Positions 6,949 to 14,299 of a stretch of DNA of 14,299 bases are shown in pieces (the stretch's first letter is position 1; each line of letters begins with the position of its first letter). Both the position numbers and the translations under genes were made by a program. The notes beneath the pieces are model-generated. The model saw only the letters and a list, made by a program, of their open reading frames with translations, did no database searches and had not been told where the DNA came from. This stretch comes from Prochlorococcus sp. AG-686-P16 (GTDB lineage: Bacteria > Cyanobacteriota > Cyanobacteriia > PCC-6307 > Cyanobiaceae). The stretch lies in the NCBI GenBank assembly GCA_003208695.1, contig QCVY01000020.1, positions 1-14,299 of the forward strand, given 5' to 3'.

Positions 6949-7932
6949 GTGGCTAGTACTTTATTATTTAATGCTTTGAAAGAAGCAATTGATGAAGAGA
7001 TGGCAAATGATGTAAACGTTTGCATTATGGGAGAAGACGTAGGTCAATATGGTGGTTCTTATAAGGTCACTAAGGATCTATATGAAAAATATGGAGAATT
7101 AAGAGTTTTAGATACTCCAATTGCCGAAAATAGTTTTACTGGTATGGCTGTTGGTGCGGCTATGACAGGATTAAGACCGATAGTTGAAGGTATGAATATG
7201 GGATTTTTATTATTAGCCTTTAATCAAATTTCCAACAACATGGGTATGCTCAGGTATACAAGTGGTGGTAACTATAAAATACCCGCAGTTGTTCGCGGTC
7301 CTGGCGGTGTAGGTAGACAACTAGGTGCTGAACATAGTCAAAGATTAGAGGCTTACTTTCACGCTGTTCCTGGGATTAAGATTGTTGCTTGCAGCACTCC
7401 TACTAATGCAAAGGGATTAATGAAAGCTGCTATAAGGGACAATAACCCAGTTCTATTTTTTGAACATGTCCTTCTATATAATTTATCTGAGGAATTGCCT
7501 GATGGAGATTTTATATGTTCTTTAGATCAAGCTGATTTAGTCAAGGAGGGAAAAGATATTACTATATTAACTTATTCAAGAATGAGACATCATTGTTTAA
7601 AGGCTATTGAGGAATTAGATAAGAAAAATATTGACGTTGAATTAATTGATCTGATTAGTTTAAAACCTTTTGATATGAAAACAATTTCAAAATCAATCAA
7701 AAAAACTAATAATGTGATTATTGTTGAGGAATGTATGAAGACTGGAGGTATTGGAGCAGAATTAATTGCTTTGATTACCGAAGAGTGTTTTGATGATCTT
7801 GATACTAGACCTATAAGATTATCTAGTCAGGATATTCCTACTCCTTATAATGGAAATTTAGAAAATTTAACAATAATTCAACCACATCAAATAGTCGAAA
7901 AAGTCGAAGAAGTAATCAATGGGAGTATTTAA
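6949..7932 (+). CDS. pdhB: Pyruvate dehydrogenase E1 component, beta subunit
   Basis: Beta subunit of the thiamine-diphosphate E1 enzyme that decarboxylates pyruvate for acetyl-CoA synthesis. Its 327 residues are full length. Conserved features include IMGEDVGQYGGSY (E29), DTPIAEN with E60 contacting the cofactor, RGPGGVGRQLGAEHSQ with His129, and a C-terminal transketolase domain (VIIVEECMKTGGIGAE). The start is GTG at 6949, giving MASTLLFNALKEAIDEEM, the expected E1-beta N-terminus; AGGA at 6937-6940 is a suitable ribosome binding site, and the nearby ATG at 6927 is out of frame. The alpha subunit, E2 and E3 are not in this window. secD begins only 3 nt after the stop, so pyruvate metabolism and protein export share a transcript here. 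Confidence 0.96.
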   Translation: MASTLLFNALKEAIDEEMANDVNVCIMGEDVGQYGGSYKVTKDLYEKYGELRVLDTPIAENSFTGMAVGAAMTGLRPIVEGMNMGFLLLAFNQISNNMGMLRYTSGGNYKIPAVVRGPGGVGRQLGAEHSQRLEAYFHAVPGIKIVACSTPTNAKGLMKAAIRDNNPVLFFEHVLLYNLSEELPDGDFICSLDQADLVKEGKDITILTYSRMRHHCLKAIEELDKKNIDVELIDLISLKPFDMKTISKSIKKTNNVIIVEECMKTGGIGAELIALITEECFDDLDTRPIRLSSQDIPTPYNGNLENLTIIQPHQIVEKVEEVINGSI

Positions 7933-7935
7933 GAT

Positions 7936-9396
7936 ATGAAAAGAAGGCAAGGTTGGCTTTTTTTTATTATTTTTCTACTGACTTTTTCTATTTATTTATT
8001 AATTAATTTCCCACTACAATTAGGCCTTGATTTAAAAGGAGGTTCTCAACTAACTCTTCAATTGATTAAAGAAGAGGGGAAAGTTTCAAAAGAAGAATTA
8101 GATGCTGTCAATGCAGTTTTAGATAAACGTGTGAATAATTTAGGAGTAGCAGAGTCTAACTTACAAACATTAGGACGTGACCAATTAATTTTGGAGTTAC
8201 CAGGGGAACAAAACCCTTTGTCTGCCTCAAGGATATTAGGTAAAACTGCTTTATTAGAATTTAGAACTCAAAAAGAAAATACAAGTTCTCAATTAAAAAA
8301 TCTACAATTGCAGAGATTTAAACTTAATGATTTAATTGAACAATTCAAAATTGGTGATAAACGAAACGAAGAGAAGTCTTTACTTCTTATGGACAATCTT
8401 ACTAAAATTGAAAATGATATAAATTATTCTTCTAATAATCAACAATTATTTGAGAGATTGGTCGAAACTAAAAAATATATAAGTAATGAAATTGCTAATC
8501 TATTCAATAAAACTGACTTATCAGGTAAGGATTTAATAAATGCAGGTAGAAGGCAAGAGCAAACTAATAATAATTGGGAGGTCTCATTATCCTTTAGTAA
8601 TGATGGTGGTGAAAAATTTGCTGAAATTACAAAATCTATTGCAGGCACGGATAAACTTTTGTCTATTGTTCTTGATGGAGAATCTATTAGTGAAGCTAGT
8701 GTTGGTAGCCAATTCATAAATACTGGTATTACCGGGGGATCAGCAATGATAAGTGGAAATTTTTCAGCTGAAAACGCCAGAGAATTAGAAGTTCAACTTA
8801 AGGGTGGTTCTTTACCTTTACCTATTGAAATTGTTGAAACTAATACTATTGGTCCTTTACTTGGTTCAAAAAATATTGTTAAGAGTCTTTATGCTGCTAT
8901 TTGTGGATTGATATTTGTTGGAATATTTATGATCTTTAACTATAGAATTCTAGGTTTTGTTTCTGTTATTTCCTTGATTTTTTATGGTTTTTTTAACTTA
9001 GCTCTTTATTCTTTAATACCAGTGACATTAACTTTACCTGGAATTGCTGGATTGATTTTAAGTATTGGTATGGCTGTGGATGCAAATGTTTTAATTTTTG
9101 AGAGAATTAGAGAGGAACTTATAAATGGAAATACTCTTATAAGATCAATTGATAGTGGGTTTCAAAGAGCTAATTCGTCTATTATCGATGGACATATTAC
9201 AACGTTTGTAAGTTGTTTTGTGTTGTTTTTATTAGGAACTAATTTTGTAAAAGGCTTTGCTGCAACTCTTGGTCTAGGAGTTGTTATAAGTTTATTTACA
9301 TCTTTAAATTGTTCCAAAACTATTTTAAGATTTTTAACTACTTATCAATCTTTAAGACAAAAAAATCTTTATTTAAGTAAATCTAATCCCCTCTAA
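7936..9396 (+). CDS. secD: Protein translocase subunit SecD
   Basis: RND-superfamily membrane protein that works with SecF to pull exported proteins across the membrane using the proton gradient. It has 486 residues: TM1 (7-24), LGLDLKGGSQLTLQ (29-42) opening the periplasmic or lumenal P1 domain, and five C-terminal spans from about 314 on. The functionally important aspartate is D382 in GMAVDANVLIFERIREEL. Residues about 112-195 form a hydrophilic, Leu/Lys/Glu/Asn-rich insert with coiled-coil character inside the P1 head, absent from my memory of E. coli SecD. The length is well below the 615 residues of E. coli SecD and close to that of other cyanobacterial proteins. Start ATG is 3 nt after pdhB; secF follows 25 nt downstream. 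Confidence 0.96.
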   Translation: MKRRQGWLFFIIFLLTFSIYLLINFPLQLGLDLKGGSQLTLQLIKEEGKVSKEELDAVNAVLDKRVNNLGVAESNLQTLGRDQLILELPGEQNPLSASRILGKTALLEFRTQKENTSSQLKNLQLQRFKLNDLIEQFKIGDKRNEEKSLLLMDNLTKIENDINYSSNNQQLFERLVETKKYISNEIANLFNKTDLSGKDLINAGRRQEQTNNNWEVSLSFSNDGGEKFAEITKSIAGTDKLLSIVLDGESISEASVGSQFINTGITGGSAMISGNFSAENARELEVQLKGGSLPLPIEIVETNTIGPLLGSKNIVKSLYAAICGLIFVGIFMIFNYRILGFVSVISLIFYGFFNLALYSLIPVTLTLPGIAGLILSIGMAVDANVLIFERIREELINGNTLIRSIDSGFQRANSSIIDGHITTFVSCFVLFLLGTNFVKGFAATLGLGVVISLFTSLNCSKTILRFLTTYQSLRQKNLYLSKSNPL

Positions 9397-9421
9397 TTTT
9401 CATTTATTAATTATCTAGTTT

Positions 9422-10339
9422 ATGACATCATTTAGTTTTAATTTAATTAAAAATAAAAATAAAATATTTGGATTTTCATCTTTTCTTATATTGTTAAGTT
9501 TAATAGGAATCTTATATTCAACTTTTAACACTTCATTCAAAAAACCTATTAATCTTGGAATGGACTTTATTGGTGGTAATGAATTAAGAATTGAGAGAAG
9601 TTGTAAGGAAGAATGTGAAATTATTTCCCCTGATTTAGTTATTGATAAACTAAGAACTTTTTCAAATAATAAAAATCTTCTAAACAATATTAAATTACAA
9701 ATACAAAATAATAATAGTTTAATTTCTATTAGGACACCTTATTTAACTATTGAAGAATCAAATGATTTGATTTCTAATGTTGATAAAATTTTAGGTCCTT
9801 TAAATTATGACAGTAAAAACTCTAGAATAATAGGTCCAAAACTTGGTAAAAAACTTCTTACAAATTGTGCCACCTCCTTATTAGTTTCTTTATTTGCAAT
9901 ATCTTTATACATCTCTATTCGATTTGATAAGAAATATGCATTGTTTGCTTTATTAGCTTTATTCCATGATTTATTTATTGTTTTTGGAATTTTTTCTTGG
10001 TTAGGTGTCCTATTGTCTATTGAGGTAAATAGTTTGTTTGCCGTTTCTTTATTAACTATTGCTGGCTATTCAGTAAATGATACAGTCGTAATTTTCGATA
10101 GGATTAGAGAAAATTTAAAGAAAGATTCAGATAACTATAATAAAATAATCCAAATTTCTGTTAATGAATCCTTTCGAAGAACATTTTTTACTAGTATTAC
10201 AACATTAATACCTCTACTAACACTAATAATTTTTGGTTCGTATTCGCTATTTTGGTTTTCTGTATCTTTGACCCTAGGAATTTTAATAGGTAGTTATTCA
10301 AGTATATTACTAGCACCTTCATTTCTAATTAAAGATTAA
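9422..10339 (+). CDS. secF: Protein translocase subunit SecF
   Basis: Partner of SecD in the Sec accessory complex. The 305 residues contain TM1 (about 16-34), the signature NLGMDFIGGNELRIE (44-58), a periplasmic or lumenal domain to about 145, and five further spans. Conserved polar residues lie in FHD (D183) and in YSVNDTVVIFDRIREN (216-231, D220, R227, R229). Cysteines at 61 and 65 in RSCKEECE are an extra local feature. No strong ribosome binding site is seen in the 25-nt gap after secD, so translation may depend on coupling or on a weak site. A 60-residue ORF with a strong ribosome binding site follows 17 nt after the stop. Confidence 0.96.
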   Translation: MTSFSFNLIKNKNKIFGFSSFLILLSLIGILYSTFNTSFKKPINLGMDFIGGNELRIERSCKEECEIISPDLVIDKLRTFSNNKNLLNNIKLQIQNNNSLISIRTPYLTIEESNDLISNVDKILGPLNYDSKNSRIIGPKLGKKLLTNCATSLLVSLFAISLYISIRFDKKYALFALLALFHDLFIVFGIFSWLGVLLSIEVNSLFAVSLLTIAGYSVNDTVVIFDRIRENLKKDSDNYNKIIQISVNESFRRTFFTSITTLIPLLTLIIFGSYSLFWFSVSLTLGILIGSYSSILLAPSFLIKD

Positions 10340-10342
10340 ACT

Positions 10343-10349
10343 AAGGGAG
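10343..10349 (+). promoter_or_regulatory. Strong ribosome binding site for the 60-aa ORF
   Basis: AAGGGAG lies 7 nt before the ATG at 10357. Most genes in this window lack a recognisable Shine-Dalgarno sequence, so this one is the main support for translation of the small ORF after secF. Confidence 0.7.
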
Positions 10350-10356
10350 TAATTTA

Positions 10357-10539
10357 ATGAAAATAAATTACTATTTAATTCTTCTATTTTCTTTAGTGTT
10401 AATTGATTTATCTACAGAATTAAGAATACTAATAGATCATTTTACATTTAATTCCTTATATTTTGCGTTCTCTAAACATCCTCTTTCCTTCTTTATACTT
10501 TTTTCTTATCCATATTTGTATAGGAAATTAACTAAATAA
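10357..10539 (+). CDS. Small hypothetical membrane protein downstream of secF
   Basis: A 60-residue protein with one clear hydrophobic span (about 5-18), a short polar middle (LSTELRILIDHF) and a second hydrophobic, aromatic region (about 42-55) ending in the basic tail YRKLTK, so probably two membrane passes with both ends on the same side. It is preceded by AAGGGAG at 10343-10349, the best Shine-Dalgarno match I noticed in this window, 7 nt before the ATG. That, and the 17-nt spacing from secF, argue for a real last gene of the pdhB-secD-secF operon. I do not recognise its family. The convergent permease gene ends only 6 bp away. Confidence 0.7.
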   Translation: MKINYYLILLFSLVLIDLSTELRILIDHFTFNSLYFAFSKHPLSFFILFSYPYLYRKLTK

Positions 10540-10545
10540 AAGTCT

Positions 10546-11589
10546 TTAATTATCATTAATTAGCTCTTTAATTAATACTTGTGTTACTACTACAATTGGC
10601 AATGATAATACTAATCCTAAAGGACCAAAGATGAAAGTAAATCCAAATTGAGATATTAATGTTAATCCTGGAAGTAAATTTGTTTTCTTCTTCAAAATAG
10701 AGGGCATTATTATATAACTCTCTATATTTTGAATTATGATATAAGCCCCAAAAACAGCTACTGGTTTCCAAAAGTTATCTAAAAGTGCGATTGAGATAGG
10801 AAATATTCCACTTAAAACTGGTCCTATGTTAGGAATTATGTTTAAGATCATTGCTATAATTGCATTTGAAACTACATATTTAACATCTAAAATTGATAAA
10901 ACTATTAAAGATAATAAACCTACTGATATTGAACTTATCACTATAGAAAAAGTCCAATTTGTTAATGCGATATTACACTTATCTAATATAATCCTGAATT
11001 TATTTCGATAAACTTTAGGAACTATAAAGAGTACTCCCTCTTTATAAGCTTTCGGTTCAATGGATATCATAAAACTTACAACTAATACAAAGATTACTCT
11101 TATAAATCCAGATCCGAGGTTTCCAGCTAAATTAATTATATTTATAAAACTTTCTTGAATTGCTTTGGCAATAGTAGCGCCATCTGGAATTGGAACTACA
11201 TCATTAACAAGTTCGAAAATGTTTACTATCCTCTCAGATTCTTTACCATAAAGTAGATCGTTAAATTTATTTAGGTTAGAGTTGACCAATTCATTAACTC
11301 TTGATAATCCATTTGGAATATCTATTAATATTTCGTTAAATTCTCTTATGAATGGGGGTAATACAATGATAGAAATAGCAAATATCATGAATGATATTCC
11401 TACTAGAACAATCAATAAGGAAACAAATCTTGGTAATTTTAAAATGGTTTGTATTTGATTACATAAATTACTAACTACATTCGATATTACTAATGAACAA
11501 ATTATTAAAAGAATGAAATCCCTCAAGGTCCATACTATTAAAAAGCTTATTATTACAACAGAAAATTTAAAATAGAAGGAACGATTCAA
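10546..11589 (-). CDS. AI-2E/PerM family transporter (DUF20)
   Basis: A 347-residue integral membrane protein with the layout of the AI-2E/PerM family: two or three N-terminal spans (7-35 and 57-80), a soluble stretch (81-155), a span at about 160-176, then closely packed C-terminal spans from about 213 to 342. The family signature LNIIPNIGPVLSGIFP (249-264) and the late FGPLGLVLSLPI (321-332) are present. Members export or exchange varied small solutes or ions (E. coli TqsA handles autoinducer-2; others act as Na+/H+ antiporters), so the substrate cannot be named from sequence, and quorum sensing should not be assumed. The start is 14 nt downstream of the psb28 stop on the same strand, which suggests co-transcription. 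Confidence 0.88.
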   Translation of the reverse strand: MNRSFYFKFSVVIISFLIVWTLRDFILLIICSLVISNVVSNLCNQIQTILKLPRFVSLLIVLVGISFMIFAISIIVLPPFIREFNEILIDIPNGLSRVNELVNSNLNKFNDLLYGKESERIVNIFELVNDVVPIPDGATIAKAIQESFINIINLAGNLGSGFIRVIFVLVVSFMISIEPKAYKEGVLFIVPKVYRNKFRIILDKCNIALTNWTFSIVISSISVGLLSLIVLSILDVKYVVSNAIIAMILNIIPNIGPVLSGIFPISIALLDNFWKPVAVFGAYIIIQNIESYIIMPSILKKKTNLLPGLTLISQFGFTFIFGPLGLVLSLPIVVVTQVLIKELINDN

Positions 11590-11603
11590 TTTTCATAATC
11601 TAT

Positions 11604-11957
11604 TTACTTCTTCTCAGAGTATCCTAATCCATTTGATTTGGCATAACTATTAGCAAACCTCATAAATCTATCAAAATCAGATTTGGTTTTCCATATATAG
11701 GTTCCCTCTAAAAACATTGGTTCACCATCAACAAATTTGACTTTAACTTCTCTGGTTAAAATTTCTCCTTCGGCATCAATCATTCTCATTCCTGTAATTT
11801 CACCATCTGCAATTGAAGATAATGCTTGAGGTTTTTCGAATATAAATATTGCTTGTCCAGTAGTACCATCATTTCCTCTTGTTAATCTAATTTCTGGAAC
11901 AACTGGTTCATCAGTTCCTTCATAAAATTGAATTTTTGCTAACTTATTTTCTGCCAT
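11604..11957 (-). CDS. psb28: Photosystem II assembly protein Psb28
   Basis: Soluble protein that binds the CP47-side face of photosystem II assembly intermediates (RC47 and early PSII) and protects them during biogenesis and repair; it is absent from mature dimers and has been linked to chlorophyll supply. The 117 residues match the family length. Recognised by IQFYEGTDEPVVPEIRLTR (9-27), FIFEKPQAL (38-46), MRMIDAEGEI (57-66) and the C-terminal FDRFMRFANSYAKSNGLGY. There is no transmembrane helix, as expected. The ATG at 11957 is the only sensible start. A possible promoter lies 24-53 nt upstream. The permease gene follows 14 nt downstream. Confidence 0.96.
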   Translation of the reverse strand: MAENKLAKIQFYEGTDEPVVPEIRLTRGNDGTTGQAIFIFEKPQALSSIADGEITGMRMIDAEGEILTREVKVKFVDGEPMFLEGTYIWKTKSDFDRFMRFANSYAKSNGLGYSEKK

Positions 11958-11980
11958 AATAATTTAAAAGTTAATTTTAT

Positions 11981-12010
11981 ATTGTAGATAATAAAAGCAT
12001 ATTTCGTTAA
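11981..12010 (-). promoter_or_regulatory. Possible sigma-70-type promoter of psb28
   Basis: On the minus strand, TTAACG (12005-12010) and TACAAT (11981-11986) are separated by 18 nt and lie ahead of the psb28 ATG, giving a short leader. The -10 is good and the -35 weak. The 56-bp gap between mnmH and psb28 contains nothing else, and the A/T richness makes chance matches likely. Confidence 0.35.
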
Positions 12011-12013
12011 AAT

Positions 12014-13066
12014 TTATGATTTCATATATTCCTTTATTAATCTCAATGTTGTTTGATCGTCAAAGATATCTGTCATATCAAGTATTTTAATATTATTTAC
12101 CCCTGTTTTTTCATAGTCATAGCACTTATCATAATATTCTAAAACAGACTTACAAACCGATTTCCAATCTTTATTTTTAATTGACTCGATTGCAATTGTT
12201 GTTCTTTGTGGACCTAATCTTTTCTTTATTCTTAAAACAGCTTCTATAAGATCTTTTTCTTCAAAAATACTATATGTTTTAATTAATTCCTCTAAACGAT
12301 TTGATTCACTTTTTTTTATTTCAACTCTATCTGCCGTTTTCATTTGACTAAAAAACTCATGAGGTATCTTACATTTTCCAATATTTGCACTTTCAGCTTC
12401 GACGAATATTTTCCTATTTTTGATAAAACCTTTTAATTCCTCTGCGATGGTATTTTCAAATTGTTCATTTGAAGGTTGTGCTTTCATGCCTAGTCCGCCA
12501 AAAGTACTTCCTCTATGGCTAGCTAACCCCTCTAAATCAATGATCTGATAATTATTATCACGAAGTAATTTTAATATTTTAGTTTTACCAGTTCCAGTTT
12601 TTCCTCCCATAACAACTATTTTCCATTTTTTATTAAAGCTATCTAAAGTCCATTTTCTGTAGCTTTTATAGCCATTTTTTAAGGTAACACTTCTATAATT
12701 GTATTTTTCTAAAAGCCAGCATATACTTTGGGATCTCATACCACCTCTGGCACAGTAGATTTTTAATGTTGGATCACTCAATTGTGAATTATGACTTGTC
12801 AATTTATGATCATTTATAACTTCAAATAACTTATTAATAATATTTTCAATTTTTATGGATAAAAATTCCAAACCTTTTATTACTGCTTCTTGTCTTCCGT
12901 AATTTTTATATACAGTTCCTACTATTGATCTCTCTTCATTATCAAATAACGGAATATTTATAGAATTTGGCATATGTCCTTTATAATATTCTCCTGGACT
13001 CCTAACATCAATAAGTGGGCCGTTGAACTTCCTGAATTTCTCTAGTTCTTCTTTTCTGGAGTTCAT
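12014..13066 (-). CDS. mnmH: tRNA 2-selenouridine synthase MnmH (SelU/YbbB)
   Basis: Converts the wobble base 2-thiouridine of Lys, Glu and Gln tRNAs to 2-selenouridine through a geranylated intermediate, using selenophosphate. The 350 residues contain an N-terminal rhodanese domain (about 15-140; LIDVRSPGEYYKGHMPNSIN), the active-site Cys105 in IYCARGGMRSQS, and a P-loop domain with Walker A GGKTGTGKT (154-162) followed by the family motif DLEGLASHRGSTFGG (177-191). Length is close to E. coli SelU (364) and no key residue is missing. Selenophosphate synthetase and the 2-thiouridylase are not in the window. The start is 19 bp from the divergent gun4 start; psb28 is 56 bp downstream on the same strand. 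Confidence 0.93.
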   Translation of the reverse strand: MNSRKEELEKFRKFNGPLIDVRSPGEYYKGHMPNSINIPLFDNEERSIVGTVYKNYGRQEAVIKGLEFLSIKIENIINKLFEVINDHKLTSHNSQLSDPTLKIYCARGGMRSQSICWLLEKYNYRSVTLKNGYKSYRKWTLDSFNKKWKIVVMGGKTGTGKTKILKLLRDNNYQIIDLEGLASHRGSTFGGLGMKAQPSNEQFENTIAEELKGFIKNRKIFVEAESANIGKCKIPHEFFSQMKTADRVEIKKSESNRLEELIKTYSIFEEKDLIEAVLRIKKRLGPQRTTIAIESIKNKDWKSVCKSVLEYYDKCYDYEKTGVNNIKILDMTDIFDDQTTLRLIKEYMKS

Positions 13067-13085
13067 GGATAGTTTTAAATATTAG

Positions 13086-13820
13086 ATGGATTTTTTAGAA
13101 ATGACAAACAAAGATCAAGAAGACCATTATAAGAGTACATTAAATTTAATAGATATTTTTGTTAGATCAAATCAACGGAAAAGAATAAATTTATTATCTG
13201 ATATTGAATCAGATGTCGAAAACATATTTTTGATTGGAAAGAAAATATTTGATGATTTTGATCAGAATGGAGATGATTGGGCTGTTGGTTGGTTACTACA
13301 AGTATTAAAAAAACATAAACCAATTTTTTTTAATGATAAAAAATACAATAATTGGTTTTTTACTTCTTCAGATGAAAATATTAACTATGAAGAACTACAG
13401 TTGAGGTTATTAGAACAAAACTTTGAGGATGCTGATAGATTAACCAGTTCATATTTAAGAAAACTAGCTGGTAAGCTTGCTGAAAATCGTGGTTATGTTT
13501 TTTATAGTGAGGTCAAAAACATCTCAGGCACTGATCTTCAAACGATAGATAGATTATGGAGTGTTTATTCAAATGGTAGATTTGGTTTTTCGATACAAGC
13601 TAAGATTCTTAAGTCAGTTGGAAAAAGATATGACTTGTTATGGCCAAAGATAGGATGGAAAAAAGATGGATATTGGACTAGATATCCTGGTTCTTTTAGT
13701 TGGTCATTAGATGCTCCTGAAGGACACATGCCATTAATCAATCAACTTAGGGGAGTAAGACTTATGGATTCTATTCTCAGACATCCTGCAATTTCATTGA
13801 GGCATAATAATATTCTTTGA
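13086..13820 (+). CDS. gun4: Gun4-family tetrapyrrole-binding regulator of Mg-chelatase
   Basis: Gun4 binds protoporphyrin IX and its Mg form and stimulates magnesium chelatase, the entry step to chlorophyll. The 244 residues have the cyanobacterial layout: an N-terminal helical bundle (about 14-90) containing DDWAVGWLLQVLKKHK, then the Gun4 core (about 100-215). Core marks are LQLRLLEQNFEDADRLT, DLQTIDRLWSVYSNGRFGFSIQ (150-171, read in two parts), the KIGW segment and SLDAPEGHMPL (207-217). It is close in size to Synechocystis Gun4 (233). Start: ATG at 13086; a second ATG at 13101 (residue 6) is equally possible, since neither has a clear ribosome binding site. The 19-bp gap to divergent mnmH leaves no room for separate promoters. 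Confidence 0.9.
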   Translation: MDFLEMTNKDQEDHYKSTLNLIDIFVRSNQRKRINLLSDIESDVENIFLIGKKIFDDFDQNGDDWAVGWLLQVLKKHKPIFFNDKKYNNWFFTSSDENINYEELQLRLLEQNFEDADRLTSSYLRKLAGKLAENRGYVFYSEVKNISGTDLQTIDRLWSVYSNGRFGFSIQAKILKSVGKRYDLLWPKIGWKKDGYWTRYPGSFSWSLDAPEGHMPLINQLRGVRLMDSILRHPAISLRHNNIL

Positions 13821-13831
13821 TCTATAGCTAT

Positions 13832-13860
13832 TTGGTAAGTTAAAATATTCTTAATATAGA
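13832..13860 (+). promoter_or_regulatory. Possible promoter of the RsbW-like gene
   Basis: TTGGTA (13832-13837) and TATAGA (13855-13860), 17 nt apart, sit in the 49-bp gap after gun4. The predicted start of transcription would be a few bases before the ATG at 13870, giving an almost leaderless mRNA. The match is moderate and the region is AT-rich. Confidence 0.3.
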
Positions 13861-13869
13861 TATAAAATT

Positions 13870-14299
13870 ATGTCCTTTTTTCAGGGCAAAATTCTTTTAA
13901 ATTTTATTATTGATTTACTTAACAGACCAGCAATTAACTGGTCTAATTTTGAATTAAATTCCTCACTTCAATTAAATGATTTTGTTGATTTATTGTTAGA
14001 ACCTTTAAATACTTCTCAATACAGCTACAACATAAAACTAGGTTTACATGAAGCACTTATAAATGCGGTTACGCATGGAAATAAACTAGATCCTAATAAA
14101 TCGATTAGAGTTCGAAGAATTATGACTCCTAACTGGTGTGTATGGCAAATTCAAGATCAAGGTAATGGTTTAGAAATAAAAAAAAGATTATATAAATTAC
14201 CTGAAAAACTTACTTCATTAAATGGGCGAGGTCTTTATATAATAAATGAGTGTTTTGATGATATTAGATGGAGCAATAAGGGTAATCGGCTCCAATTAG
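13870..14299 (+). CDS. RsbW-like ATP-binding protein (HATPase_c_2), 3' end cut by window
   Basis: The ATG at 13870 opens a frame that runs to the window end (143 codons). The GHKL/Bergerat ATP fold is clear: N-box LGLHEALINAVTHGNKL (57-73, with E61 and N65), the D-x-G-x-G element QDQGNGLEI (95-103), and the G2 lid NGRGLYIINE (118-127). The lack of a dimerisation/H-box domain and the small size match anti-sigma-factor serine kinases of the RsbW/SpoIIAB type rather than sensor histidine kinases. Such proteins phosphorylate an anti-anti-sigma partner or hold a sigma factor, but neither partner is visible here, so the target is unknown. At 143 residues it is probably nearly complete. It starts 49 nt after gun4. 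Confidence 0.85.
   Translation, partial: MSFFQGKILLNFIIDLLNRPAINWSNFELNSSLQLNDFVDLLLEPLNTSQYSYNIKLGLHEALINAVTHGNKLDPNKSIRVRRIMTPNWCVWQIQDQGNGLEIKKRLYKLPEKLTSLNGRGLYIINECFDDIRWSNKGNRLQL

Noticed and set aside
8439..8717. 92-codon open frame on minus inside secD
   Set aside because: It is antisense to a conserved domain, with no separate coding signs; other frames at 888-1079, 1186-1461, 2015-2233, 3460-3666, 9415-9687, 10568-10771 and 10826-11011 are rejected for the same reason.
10547..10562. Inverted repeat TAATTA-TCAT-TAATTA at the convergent gene ends, as a bidirectional terminator
   Set aside because: A six-pair A/T-only stem with no clear T-run is too weak to call; it also overlaps the permease stop codon.
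1..14299. tRNA genes, rRNA, CRISPR arrays, insertion sequences, direct repeats or prophage genes
   Set aside because: I found no cloverleaf-like segments, repeated units, transposase or integrase frames; base composition and coding style look uniform along the window.

Overview
The window is chromosomal DNA from a marine picocyanobacterium, most likely a low-GC (high-light type) Prochlorococcus. The evidence is the strong A+T bias in base and codon use, the photosynthesis genes psb28 and a Gun4-type gene, a cyanobacterial DUF3082 membrane protein, a LexA-box-like sequence of the cyanobacterial type before umuD, and very compact gene packing. I placed the organism by recognising protein families and style; no database search was done.

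Layout: (1) 1-1570, dnaG without its 5' end, on +. (2) 1585-4634, a minus-strand block read right to left: a 117-aa acidic hypothetical, rlmH, then a probable SOS operon umuD-umuC followed 9 nt later by a small protein with an HExxH motif. (3) 4651-6765, rsmA (ksgA), ispE and a DUF3082 protein on +. (4) 6802-10539, a 31-residue membrane ORF, then pdhB-secD-secF and a 60-residue membrane protein on +. (5) 10546-13066, on minus: mnmH (selU), psb28 and an AI-2E/PerM-type permease. (6) 13086-14299, on +: a Gun4-family protein and an RsbW-like ATPase cut by the window end.

Most of the content is housekeeping: replication priming, rRNA methylation, the MEP isoprenoid pathway, pyruvate dehydrogenase, Sec-dependent export, tRNA modification, photosystem II assembly and control of chlorophyll synthesis. 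The parts least explained by known biology are the HExxH protein linked to umuDC, the 31-aa and 60-aa membrane ORFs around pdhB-secDF, and the 117-aa acidic protein whose start lies 16 bp from that of rsmA. No tRNA, rRNA, CRISPR, transposon or integrase was seen. No stretch longer than 300 bp lacks a gene; the largest gaps are 3726-3846 (umuD upstream region) and the area around 6766-6948.
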